The notes beneath the pieces were generated by a model, which made no database searches, was not told the origin of the DNA, and was given only the letters and a program-made list of their open reading frames with translations. From Hirudinaria manillensis (Eukaryota > Annelida > Clitellata > Hirudinida > Hirudinidae): a DNA stretch of 64,000 bases. The position numbers were made by a program, and so were the translations under genes. Below, in pieces: positions 53,643-64,000 of this stretch (position 1 is the first letter of the stretch; every line of letters starts with the position of its first letter). The stretch lies in the NCBI GenBank assembly GCA_034509925.1, contig CM067529.1, forward strand, positions 2,529,501 through 2,593,500, read 5' to 3'.

Positions 53643-54665
53643 TTAAATTGATAGGTATTTGTTAAAGTCAGTAGTCGAGATGCAGGATTTAAATCGGGAT
53701 AAAGTTGAGGAGTTTATTATATCAAGGGGTAAGGAGTTCCAGGGCTTGATGATCCGGTTGGTGAAAAAGTTCTGCCTGTGACTGGTGAGACACTTCTCTT
53801 GGCGTAGACGAAGGGGATGACCACGGGTTCTGGAAGCTAGAAATATAGGGAACTCTGGAATCTTGCATATAGTATGGCCGTGGATTATTTTGTAGCATAA
53901 GCATAAGTCACAGATGAGGCGACGATGTTCGAGTGTTTTGAGTCCGAGTTGTTTTAGTCTGTTAGGGTAGGGCAGAGCTCTGAGACCAGGAATCATTCTT
54001 GTGAAATATTTTTGCACCTTTTCTATTTTCGTTTTAAGCTGTTTGGTGTGTGGGTTCCATATTGGGGAGCAGTATTCGAGAATCGGCCGGACGAAGGAGC
54101 AGTATGCTTTGGTTAAAATGTTTTTGTTCCTGGTGCGAAAGCATTTGGAAATCAAACGTAACCTCACAAATGCTTTGTGGACAATATTGCTGATGTGTGC
54201 CTTGTAAGTAAGTTTGTCGTCGATGAGGACTCCGAGATCCCGGGTAGTTTCTAATAGAGGTACTGTTTGTGATGCAATTGTATAATGTCTAGGTGGAGTC
54301 CTGGTACGAGCTGATCTGACAGAGATTTGGATGCATTTCTCCGGAGCAAGCTGTAGTTGCCACCTGTTGCTCCATGACACCAACTTATTAATAGCAGACT
54401 GCAGGGAGGAACTTTGAGTGAGTGGTGATGCTGAGTACAGTTTGATATCATCAGCAAATAGTTTTGATTTGACGTAGTTATCGTTAAGCGTATCGGTAAC
54501 ATCGTTAATGTATATAAGGAAAAGTGTAGGTCCAAGCACACTCCCCTGAGGCACGCCACTAATCACGTCCATTTCATTGGAAAGGTGGCCATTAATTTTT
54601 ACTGACTGGGTTCGGTTGGATAAGAAAGCTTCAAGCCATAAAAGTAGATTGCCTGAGATGCCATA
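53643..54665 (-). mobile_element. 5'-truncated non-LTR retrotransposon, RT part (copy 2)
   Basis: A 309-residue open frame from 54572 to 53643, extended upstream without a stop to about 54665 (GISGNLLLWLEAFLSNRTQS). It contains DVISGVPQGSVLGPTLFLIY, the catalytic box KLFADDIKLYS, WQLQLAPEKC, DLGVLIDDKLTYKAHI and the thumb-like PILEYCSPIW. The C-terminus ends SRFKSCISTTDFNKYL. The endonuclease, the first RT motifs and ORF1 are missing, typical of 5' truncation in target-primed insertion. The intact frame means it is younger than copy 1. Probably CR1/Jockey clade. Confidence 0.88.
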
Positions 54666-54740
54666 TCAGTGACCATTGCAAGGGAAGCTTATCCTTTTTT
54701 CTACTTGGAATCTTGAGACTGATTTTTGAGTTATATATAT

Positions 54741-55039
54741 TGTTTGATCCCTAGATCCAATAAATTGAATAATAATTAAAATTATATTGCCGATTAATTA
54801 ATTTAATAATTAATTAAATTTAGTGGCAATATAATTTGAAAATTAATTAATTGGTGCTATTCAGACTCTTTGGTTATGTACCTTGACAAATGGATTTATC
54901 TCGGAAAGTAGAGCGAGAATTAGAGAACAGCAGATTTCAAGACTTAGACATTTGAAGCATCGTGCATCTTCCAAGCCATCTGACAACTTTCAATAAACCT
55001 GACCTTCTATAATTAGTTTGAGGACCCCGGGTTATTACA
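54741..55039 (+). mobile_element. Solo LTR, related to the SAP-gag element, opposite orientation
   Basis: 299 bp beginning TGTTTGATCCCTAGATCC and ending GGGTTATTACA, clearly related to the inverse complement of 51613-51909 but with several substitutions and small indels. Flanked by ATAT at 54737-54740 and 55040-55043, a 4-bp target duplication. No internal region is attached, so it is a solo LTR formed by LTR-LTR recombination. Confidence 0.85.
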
Positions 55040-55249
55040 ATATTTCTATAATATTTTTCTATAACTGATATGGACGTGATATTACAAGCACTGTAATCTT
55101 CAGAGCTTTCCTCGCAACACATAAACTTGGCACAAATGCTAAAAATAAATAAATTTCTAACAATTGGAAGGTAAAAAGTTTTATTTTACATGGTTATTCA
55201 ATTTCAATTTTGTTTCCAGCCTCTATGATACCGGAGCCATAAGCTCTGA

Positions 55250-55620
55250 CACTGCTTCATCACAACTTCAATGCTGAACTTCCATCGGGTGAATTTGTTC
55301 AAATTTTGAACGTTGGTTCTCATTGGGTCACCATCTCCAATATCAATTGCGAGCCGGACGAGGTGTGTTTGTTTGATAGCTTAAATTTTGCTATCAACGA
55401 ACAAGCTCAAAGGTCCATAGCTTATAAGGCTAGAAATTGTATTCGAGATAAGGAAATAAAAATTATCCGGAGGGGGTCCAGCAGCAAACTGGGTTTGATG
55501 ACTTCGGCCCTATGGCCATTGCCTATGCATATTCATTGTGTTTAGGTTTTGACCCTAGATGCTGCAGTTACATTTAGGATGATCTGAGGAAGGCCGTAGT
55601 GAGGTCCTTCAAAGAAGAGA
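55250..55620 (+). pseudogene. Ulp1-like (C48) cysteine peptidase relic
   Basis: Reads LLHHNFNAELPSGEFVQILN, then VGSHWVTISNINCEPDEVCL with the expected catalytic His, FDSLNF, and after a frame change near 55475 VQQQTGFDDFGPMAIAYAYS and LCLGFDP. The second block matches the VQQQ-G-x-DCG-x-FAIA pattern of transposon-associated Ulp1-like peptidases, but the catalytic Cys position reads Phe (DDFG). With the frameshift, a stop near 55552 and the lost Cys it cannot be active. Confidence 0.6.
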
Positions 55621-56599
55621 AATCATACCGATCATGAGAATGAACGTAACAATTTTGATAGCAATGCACTTGATTTAACCAATCATATTTAAACTAACAT
55701 GTTCCAAAATCTAAAGGATCGTCCAACTAACTATCTATGTCTAGTTGTGGTGCCGTAGGGTCCTATCAATGTTTATCTAACCCATGAAGTTAAGGACACA
55801 TTTCCAGTCGGGGGAAGTAATTAAGAGACGACACATTGTGTTTTTTTAGATTTGATAGAGTTAATACTTTCCAGGACTTGTTGGAGGGATGATTAAGGAA
55901 AGTGATGGAACATTACATGGAATTTGATTGGTCGAATGGGCAAAGTTGACTGGGAGTGTAGTTAGGAATGAGAGTGAATGTCAAGAATTTATGTGAGAAT
56001 TGCGAGTTGGAGTGAAGATTAGCAAATGTCAGCTCAGAAACGCAAGCGAACGGTTAGCCGATCTATTTCAAGAAGCGCTACATCACGATCAAGACAGTGC
56101 AGGGTGAAACTAAAGCGATGGTCGCAAGTCTGGTGTGATGCAAGCGTGCGATCGGCTAGACAACAAGATCTTACAAAATGAGATGCAATTGCCAACTATT
56201 GTTAGAGCTTTAGACTGAGCTGATGGGTAACTTGAGAAAATAAAGCCGTTTTTATTTGATAAAATAAAGTCATTTTTACAAACCCTCGTTACTATGGCAC
56301 CATCGCTACTATGACACTTTTTCTCGGTCCCGAAGGGTGGCATAGTTGCGAGACTTGACTGTATATATTATTTTTTATCTATTCGAGAACTCCGTGGAAA
56401 GTGTTTCTTCCTGGCCACTACGAAAATGCATCCTTAAATCTTCAAAATTAAACATAATTTTATTTCATTATTTTAAATAGATCTTGATGAAATGACCATA
56501 TTAATTATCTCAACTCAATATTTTTCAGACAATTAATGAGTGGGCTAAGAATCCAGTGGAATCTTCCTGCTGCACTGGAGTTACGTGGTAAACTTTAAC
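55621..56599. other. Gene-free stretch
   Basis: No gene recognised; probably old mobile-element sequence. The minus-strand ORF at 56110-56343 has no recognisable motif. Confidence 0.35.
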
Positions 56600-56782
56600 C
56601 CTTGGATGCCTCTTACTCTCGCTCTGCTTTTCTAGATTACTCTATTTGTCGAGGTTCACAACCAAAGACTCAGTACCCTGACTGAATAGTACAAAGACTG
56701 AATAGTACCCTGAACATTAATTAATTATTAAATTAATTAATTAGCAATATTATTTTAATTATCTGGATCCAGGGATCCAACA
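56600..56782 (-). repeat. LTR fragment, diverged relative
   Basis: Shares CTTACTCTCGCTCTGCTTTT, GGTTCACAACCAAAGA and the end GGATCCAGGGATCCAACA with the LTR family, with an internal duplication of GACTGAATAGTAC. The other end is missing. Confidence 0.7.
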
Positions 56783-56867
56783 ACATGTTACAACTTTTGT
56801 TTCTCTTTAGTAATTAATTAGTTATATTGTAAAATAAGGATGTTATAACTAAGTGTGGTTATTATTA

Positions 56868-57016
56868 TGCAAATATTTGATACTCGTGTGGACCATCATT
56901 TGTTAAAACAAAGAAAGATTTTGAAAATTTGACATTATAATTTAGAGAAGTTTGTGCCTGGCATGTATTTGTTACAATATATTGTTTATATTCGAAACAG
57001 AACAAACCTAATCTCC
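56868..57016 (-). pseudogene. Truncated third copy of the orphan gene family
   Basis: Matches about 59068-59233 and 63739-63905: the start of the VHTSTKY exon, the intron before it and the end of the GDGDE exon. Both ends are broken, and at 57017 the match stops where LTR sequence begins. Confidence 0.75.
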
Positions 57017-57134
57017 ATTACTCTATTTGTCGAGGTTCACAACCAAAGATTCTGAATTGTACCCTGAACGATAATTAATTAATTACCAGTATAAATTAAT
57101 TATTCATTAATTATTTGGATCCAGGGGTCCGACA
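57017..57134 (-). repeat. LTR fragment fused to the gene relic
   Basis: Begins ATTACTCTATTTGTCGAGGT and ends TTGGATCCAGGGGTCCGACA, the same part of the LTR as in 56600-56782 but without the left portion. Confidence 0.7.
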
Positions 57135-57409
57135 ATAAATTATTAGTGTTAGATCAATGACACAAAGCTATGAATGATTGATTGATGTGTATCTAAGGAT
57201 GCAGCCTCTATGAAGAAGAATTTGATCTGGATTAAATTATATCCTGATGCAGTAACTGTTCTAGTCAGAGTAAGATTAGTTTTGTGAAACCATTGATAAT
57301 GCAAATATCTCTACTTGTTATTAAGTAGATTTATGGGAAATTGTTTGTATTGGACTGTCGTTTAGTTGTGCGAATTGGATATTTCAAAAAACTTAAAAAG
57401 GCTTGAAAT

Positions 57410-59331
57410 TATGGCGAAATTGATACATATTTATTCCAACTCATAAATTCGGTAATCCATCACATCCTTTCGTGATTTTGATTGAATAAATTATTTTGAA
57501 AGCAAGGAAGTGGTTCGTTAATTATTTCCAGTTACTTTACTTTATGAAAACATTTTATTTAACAGAAATCTAACGAGAGTGATTTTTGGTGGCATTTATT
57601 AATCATGAAAAGATCTTGCAATGGTTAGATCATATCATAATCTGCGAATATATTTGAATTTATGGCATGAAATAGTTCTTCCTTTACCATCTGCAATCAT
57701 AACAGAAGTGTAATATTTAATTAAAATAATATGTTGCTAATTAATTTATGTTACCGATGTCAAGACAACAAGATATGGTAATATTTTAAGTAAGATTCAC
57801 CTCATCAACATGCTCCCCTCTCAATAATTTGATCAGATCTTCCATCAAGTAGTCATGATTCTTGGATAAAAACATGAATGGACTGTAAAAGAAGAACAAT
57901 TTGTTATGCTTTAAATTTTACATAATTCAATTTGTATTTTTTTGCTGTGTTTAAATTTTTAAATAATCTTTTGAACTATTAAAAGACATTCCAAAATGTT
58001 CTAACCATTTCCTTAGAACCGTCTCAATCCACCATGGTATATTACCACCTTTTGTTGGATCTCTTAGTGCTTCTTTTAAGTATTCAGTTATATCAGAAAA
58101 TTCACGCCTGAATACTGGAGCATCAACAACAAATCCTTTCGTCTAGATATAAATCAATTTTTTATTGTTTAATATTATTTATAAAATCAAGCGTTTAAAT
58201 TTTTTAACACCATATTGTGGTATTTTAAAGAACATAATTGTAAGAATTAAGTTTGATTTTTGAATAAAAGAATGTTTTTGTTACAATACCTTAAGTAGTT
58301 CCTGACATTTGTACATTGCAGTATACGCAATATTCAGTACATGCATGCATTTCATGAGGTCATCAAATAAAATGAAATGTTCAATTGTATAATCACGTTC
58401 TTCAGAATTAACTTCATTTTCGGATTGGTTCAAATCACTCAGTTTATCATTTATCAACTGTCGAACATGGGGTCTCCAAACATTGGAGTTGAATGTGTCA
58501 TCAGACAGGTAAGGTTCTATGACGTAATTATGATGTTTTTCTATGTCTCTTAATTGATCGTCTGTATAATCTTTGTTCTAAAATATTCACATATCAAATT
58601 ATTTTTTTGTAATTTAATTAATGTTTGACTTTTTGGTATATATACTTTAAGTTTGTATCACCAACATAAACATATGAATAATTAATTACCATATTGATCA
58701 AATGATGAAAGATTTCTTTAAAAGCAACGACAACGGGAGTGAATCCTTCTGCAAAGTATCCTGTTTGATATTTTTCATAACTTTCAGGTTCAAAATCTGT
58801 ATGTTGTCTATACTGTTAAAGAGTAAATCGCAATAAAAGTAAAAGTATTATGCAATTAAAATTTAAATAAATTATTTTAATGAATTAAATGAAATTTGTT
58901 TTAAGTTCAAGTAACTGATGATTTATATTATCATCTTACAATGATGGCTTTAAGATAAACTTTTAATCGATCCAACTTTTCTTCTTCACTCTCAGCAGAC
59001 ATAAAGTAATTATAAAGTTTCCTGACGCAGATGGCTTCGCCATTAGGGAACAACGAATTTCGCATCAATCGCAAATATTTGGTACTCGTGTGGACCTTCA
59101 GATACCCCATTTGTTAAAACAAAGAAAGATTTTTAAAAGTTTGACATTATAATTTAGAGAGTTTTTGCCTTGTATGTATTTGTTACAATTTATTGTTTAT
59201 ATGTGAAACAGAACAAACCTCATCTCCATCACCAAATTCATCGAAGTATCTTTTTAGATCTGGATACATGTTTGTTGACTTTAAGTTGACTGCCTCGTAT
59301 ATGCATTTAGCTGTTGGGAAAGATTTTATTG
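57410..59331 (-). repeat. Segmental duplication, unit A
   Basis: Head-to-tail with unit B (about 62086-64000, running past the window). Offset about 4668-4669 bp through most of the length; introns and exons are both conserved, so it is a genomic duplication, not retrotransposition. Confidence 0.95.
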
Positions 59332-60219
59332 AGTTATGGTTACAGATATCACTTAACAAGTCGGAATAAAATTAAATGGTTTACATTGTTTGGAAAGCCA
59401 CGATGTCATTCTCTTTTTATTTGGATCTTTAGCTTCAGGTATTTTAGACAAAACTTTCATCCAGTGAAAAATAAACAATCCTGTGGAGCATGACAATTGT
59501 TTTTATATTTATTATTATTTATTTTATTTAATAATAATAATTATTATTATAACACATTATTATAACGTAATTGTTTTTATATTTATTATTGTTTATTTTA
59601 TTTAATAATAATTATTATATAACTATTATATTATTTTAATATTATTTATATTAAAATATTATTTTAATATTATTAATATATAATTATATAATAAAACTAA
59701 TAATTATTATTATAAATTATTAATACTAAAAGTAACATTTCAAAAACAACCGTCTCTCAAATCTTCTTTATAATAAATTATAGCCATTTTCATTATCTTA
59801 ACGGCAACACACAATTTATATTCGTTTCTTGAAAGCGTTAATAACCTAAACATTCTGTCAGAGAAATTTGGGTCTTAGTAAAAGGATCCAATAATAAAAT
59901 AAGTGATAAAAATTGTTAATTACGAGAGTAAGTGATAATATTTATTAAATTCATTATCCAGTGGCATGTTTTCCAGTAATTGGAGGAAAGTGGTGTCATA
60001 ATGAGCCGATTTTAAGCGTAGTTGATGTCTCTGTGTCTGGACAAAGTGGAATATTTCGATTAAAATTTGTATAAATACGTATTAATCTAGTTTCTGTTGT
60101 ATTGAGGTAAACAACTGTCAAATTTTAACGGCTTACTAAGCGACTGTATATTTCATAGTACAATTCAAAACAATTTTGAGATATAATAGAAAATGTCTCT
60201 TTGGAATGTAATGTTGACT
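57625..60219 (-). CDS. Orphan multi-exon gene, copy A (5' end uncertain)
   Basis: Exons from 5' to 3' on the minus strand: 60219-60137, 60030-59924, 59854-59751, 59480-59385, 59310-59219, 59095-58940, 58812-58690, 58577-58290, 58142-58006, 57882-57801, 57690-57625 (TAA). All junction phases agree and give about 444 residues; the first exon is not certain. The protein is mostly helical and acidic, with motifs such as KYLRLMRNSLFPNGEA, NYFMSAESEEEKLDRLK, TGYFAEGFTPVVVAF, HHNYVIEPYLSDDTFNSNVW, FDDLMKCMHVLNIAYTAMYK and GGNIPWWIETVL. No signal peptide or membrane segment is evident in what is seen. I do not recognise the family. Copy B retains open frames over the shared exons, which suggests both are under constraint. 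Confidence 0.8.
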
Positions 60220-61209
60220 CTAAGGAAACAAGACAAACATATACAATAAAGTCATGATTGAAGTTCTACTAAAAGTGTCACAAACTCGATGGTATTATAA
60301 CAGTTGTATCATTTTCAGGATACAACAGGTCGTCAATCTCAGAAAGTGTGGAGTCCGAAAGATCGGGCAACATAGAACTGAAATAGTTCAGAAATCAATC
60401 AATTTAATTGTTAACCTTATTCTATTAAATTGATTATTGAGAATTAAACAGGTGGTTATTATTTGAAAAATTTCTTTTGATTAAATGTACGAAACAAAAA
60501 TAGAATAATTATTTGTTCAAGTTGATAAAATAATAATTTACCTTAATGCAATAGAAACTTGTTTAAAGTTCTCTAATGTATTTTCAGTTTAAAAATATTT
60601 CCAATCGATTTTAAATTAATGGTTTTTATTGACCATTTACTAATCATTTTATATTATTATAGCTGCAGAATCCTCACATCGAATTGTTCTCCTTCCAATC
60701 TTTGTAAAGTCTGAATTTGCAATTCCAAATCTGTTGTAAATTTATTAAATTATTAAAGCAATTTTAGTAATATAATCATAATTTGAGGATCCTCAATGAA
60801 TTGCTGATATCATTAATAAAAACCTTTTATTTAATTAAAATAATAATTAGACTCTACCTCTAGCAATATCACTCGGTAATCCATCACATGCCATCACTAA
60901 GCTGTAAATGTCTGAAAGCTATAGAAACAAATGACCCTGGAAGTTCTGTATTATAATATCCTTGATATTTCACGATGATTGTAACAAATCTGGTGCAAAG
61001 TATGTTTAGATGTTTGTCGTGCATTAAGTATTTGTTTTTAATTGTCCATTGTAGTTAACAGCTGCACTTATTAAGAATAAAAGATACTTAATAATTCTAG
61101 GTTTTAACAAATTTATTGCTAATTATGAAATAAAATTTTAATTCAGAAAAAGTTGTTCCATTATTTTTTTCCTATCACTTAATGTCAACATAACGATTAA
61201 AGAATATCG
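60220..61209. other. Upstream region of orphan gene A
   Basis: Contains one likely coding block on the minus strand at about 60379-60306, after a CAG acceptor: MLPDLSDSTLSEIDDLLYPE, acidic and hydrophobic. Its phase does not join directly to the exon at 60219, so it may be an earlier exon with another in between, or part of a different transcript. Confidence 0.35.
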
Positions 61210-61352
61210 TGTAATAACCTTGGGGGTCCAATTATGGAAGGTCAGGTTTATTGAAAGTGTTCAGATGGCTTGTAAGATATACAAAGCCTAATTGTCTAAG
61301 TCTTGAAATCTGATGTTTCTATCACTCTCGCTCTGCTTTTCTAGATTACTCG
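61210..61352 (-). repeat. LTR fragment between the two gene copies
   Basis: Begins TGTAATAACCTTGGGGGTCC and ends at TTCTAGATTACTCGAGTG. It is the portion of the LTR missing from 57017-57134 and overlaps 56600-56782 only slightly. Confidence 0.75.
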
Positions 61353-62085
61353 AGTGTCATTACTTTTTTGATTTTGGTCTGAACGAAATTCTATCCTTGA
61401 TGCAGGTGAGATTAACTAACATTTGACAGTGCAAATATCCCTGAAGTTCTAGGTCTTATTTAGCTGTGATTTAATTGATAGTTTGGCCTGTTAGTTGATC
61501 CATTTAGCTATTTCGGTATCAAAATTTTGTATTTTTAGGCAGGATCAGATGAGGAATGCCGCAGACTTATTTAGAATTCATGTCAATATCCTCATTATGG
61601 CTTATGGCGTGGGGGCTTATGCATCCGTGATCTATCGTGGGAAGCAGCTAATCAAGATGTAACCAGCGAATGTAGTTCTCGTTACGCTACTCAGATTTGT
61701 CAATCTTCTCTTTCAATCGTTTCTCGTGCTGTTTTCTCGCTACTGTGCTTTGTGCCAAAAATTGATTTCAATAATTCAATAAAGCTTTTAAAGACATTTC
61801 AGAAAATCTACAAGACTCTACTAGCGGACCTGTACAAGAAGCTTTAAAGTCTTTCTAGAAATGATACTTATCTTCTTACATCTTTTTCTTTCCTTTGGCG
61901 TGCTTTCCACTCGTTGCACTGATTTGTGCCAAATATTACTTTAGATACTTCAATAGCTAGCTCAAAATATAGTTTCAGAATATCCACAATGCAATTGTAG
62001 CGCCTCGACATAAGATGTCTATAAGCTTATTATAAAAGCTCCCTAGATTGATTGATTTGGTTTGTCCTTGGTTCATCTGGAAATT
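61353..62085. other. Intergenic between the orphan copies
   Basis: Around 61560-61860 there are GC-richer, possibly once-coding frames (for example MAYGVGAYASVIYRGKQL), interrupted by stops. A weakly similar segment recurs at 61860-62050. No family recognised. Confidence 0.3.
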
Positions 62086-62292
62086 ATGACGAAATTGTTA
62101 CCTACTCATAATTATACCAACTTATCTTATATACTTTCGTGATTGTGAATGAATAAAATATTTTTGAAAATAAGGAAGTGGTTCGCTAATTATTTCCCGT
62201 TACTTTACTTTTTGAAAACATTTTATTTATCAGAAATCTAACGAGAGTGATTTTTGGTGGATTTTATTAATCATGAAAAGATCTTGCAATGG

Positions 62293-64000
62293 TTAGATCA
62301 TATCATAATCTGCGATTATATTAGAATTTATGGCATAAAATAGTTCTTCCTTTACCATCTGCAATCATAACAGAAGTGTAATATTTAATTAAAATAATAT
62401 GTTGCTAATTAATTTATGTTACTGATGTCAAGACAACAAGATATGGTAATATTTTAAGTAAGACTCACCTCATCAACATGCTCCCCTCTCAATAATTTGA
62501 TCAGATCTTCCATCAAGTAGTCATGATTCTTGGATAAAAACATGAATGGACTGTAAAAGAAGAACAATTTGTTATGCTTTAAATTTTACATAATTCAGTT
62601 TGTATTTTTTTGTTGTGTTTATGTTTTTAAATAATCTTTTTAACTATTAAAAGACATTCCAAAATGTTTTAACCATTTCCTTAGAACCGTCTCAATCCAC
62701 CATGGTGTATTACCACCTTTTGTTGGATCTCTTAGTGCTTCTTTTAAGTATTCAGTTAAATCAGACATTTCACACCTAAATACTGGAGCATCAACAACAA
62801 ATCCTTTTGTCTAAATATAAATCACTCTATTATTGTTTAATGTTATTTATAAAAATAGAGCATTTAACTTTTTAACATCATATTGTGGTATTTTAAAGAA
62901 CATAATTGTGAGACTTAAGTTTAATTTTGTGAATAAAAGAATGTTTTTGTTACAATACCTTAAGTAGTTCCTGACATTTGTACATTGCAGTATACACAAT
63001 ATTCAGCAAATGCATGCATTTCATGAGGTCATCAAATAAAATGAAATGTTCAATTGTATAATCACGTTCTTCAGTATTAACTTCATTTTCGGATTGGTTC
63101 AAATCACTCAGTTTATCATTTATCAACTGTCGAACATGGGGTCTCCAAACATTGGAGTTGAATGTGTCATCAGACAGGTAAGGTTCTATGACGTAATTAT
63201 GATGTTTTTCTATGTCTCTTAATTGATCGTCTGTATAATCCTTGTTCTAAAATATTCACATATCAAGTTATTGTTTAAAAATGCAATTAATGTTTGACTT
63301 TTTGACATATATATTTTAAGTTTGTTTCACCAACATAGACATATGAATAATTTATTACCAATTTGAGCAAATGATGAAAGATTTCTTCAAAAGCAGCAAC
63401 AACGGGATAGAATCTGTCAGCAAAGTATCCTGTTTCATATTCTTCATAACTTTCAGGTTCATAATCTATTTTGTTTATTTCCTGAAAAAGGGCAAATTGC
63501 ATCGAATGTAAAAGTATTATGCAATTAAAATTCAAACAAATTATTTTAATGAATTAATCGAAATTTGTTTTAAGTTCAAGTAATTGATGATTTATATTAT
63601 CATCTTACAATGATGGCTTTAAGATAAACTTTTAATCGATCCAACTTTTCTTCTTCACTCTCAGCAGACATAAAGTAATTATAAAGTTTCCTGCCGAAGG
63701 TGGCTTCGTCATTAGGGAATAACGAATTTCGCATCAATCGCAAATATTTGATACTAGGTTGGACCTAGAAATAAACCATTTGTTAAAACAAGGAAAGATT
63801 TTGAAAGTTTGACATTATAATTACGAGAGGTTTTTGCCTGGTTTGTAATTGTTACAATTTATTGTTTATATGTGAAACAGAACAAACCTCATCTCCATCA
63901 CCAAATTCATCGAAGTATCTTTTTTGATCTGGACGTATATTTGTTGACTTTAAGTTGATTGCCTCGTATATGCATTTAGCTGTTGGGAAAGATTTTATTG
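62293..64000 (-). CDS. Orphan multi-exon gene, copy B (partial, runs off window)
   Basis: Seven exons visible on the minus strand: 63979-63888, 63764-63609, 63481-63359, 63246-62959, 62810-62674, 62550-62469, 62358-62293 (TAA). Exon lengths are 92, 156, 123, 288, 137, 82 and 66, identical to those of copy A, with the same phases. Substitutions alter residues (for example EINKIDYEPESYEEYETGYF against YRQHTDFEPESYEKYQTGYF in A) but no stop or frameshift occurs, so it is probably a functional paralogue. The 5' exons lie beyond 64000. Function unknown. Confidence 0.85.

Noticed and set aside
56110..56343. 77-residue minus-strand ORF
   Set aside because: No codon bias, splice context or recognisable motif.

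Overview
The window is nuclear DNA from an AT-rich invertebrate animal. Genes are split by many mostly short GT-AG introns, coding exons are visibly richer in G+C than introns, and long perfect microsatellites (AAT, ATTC, GATT) and non-LTR and LTR retroelement remains are common. The gene set (USP32, phospholipase C, CDK5RAP3, CHRAC1, BPNT1, selenoprotein W, DAPIT) is metazoan. I cannot name the species; a lophotrochozoan or other aquatic invertebrate would fit. No rRNA, intact tRNA, operon or CRISPR array was seen. Gene models were built by hand from frame, splice phase and remembered family features, so exon ends are predictions; for every complete model the summed exon length is a multiple of three.

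Layout. 1-4.3 kb: repeats and weak exon candidates. 4.3-6.5 kb: a small four-exon membrane-protein gene I do not recognise (+). 7.2-13.2 kb: a delta/eta-type phosphoinositide phospholipase C (+), with a possible one-base frameshift and two GC-AG introns. 14.3-29.6 kb: a complete 35-exon USP32 (+) with EF hands, DUSP domain, split USP catalytic domain and a C-terminal CTLQ. 30.8-31.4 kb: CHRAC1 (+). 32.4-35.4 kb: CDK5RAP3 (+). 35.9-37.7 kb: BPNT1 (+). 38.2-39.0 kb: selenoprotein W (-), with an in-frame UGA and a SECIS-like stem-loop, missed by ordinary ORF calling. 39.9-40.3 kb: DAPIT (+). 41.9-42.3 kb: an 86-residue zinc-finger protein (+).

42.5-57.2 kb is a retroelement-rich block. It holds decayed non-LTR reverse transcriptases, a LINE ORF1-like relic, a Ulp1-like peptidase relic, and a young 1.8-kb non-autonomous LTR element with a tRNA-Leu primer site, polypurine tract, 4-bp target duplication and one SAP-domain ORF. 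A solo LTR and LTR fragments of related families lie nearby.

57.6-64 kb carries a head-to-tail tandem duplication of an unrecognised 11-or-more-exon gene on the minus strand. The second copy runs off the window, and a third truncated piece is fused to LTR sequence at 56.9-57.1 kb.

The conserved genes are housekeeping functions (deubiquitination, lipid signalling, UFMylation and ER quality control, chromatin, nucleotide and sulfur metabolism, redox, ATP synthase) and do not form one pathway. The most novel items are the minimal SAP-gag LTR element, the duplicated orphan family and the small membrane-protein gene; the selenoprotein is the item most likely to be mis-annotated.
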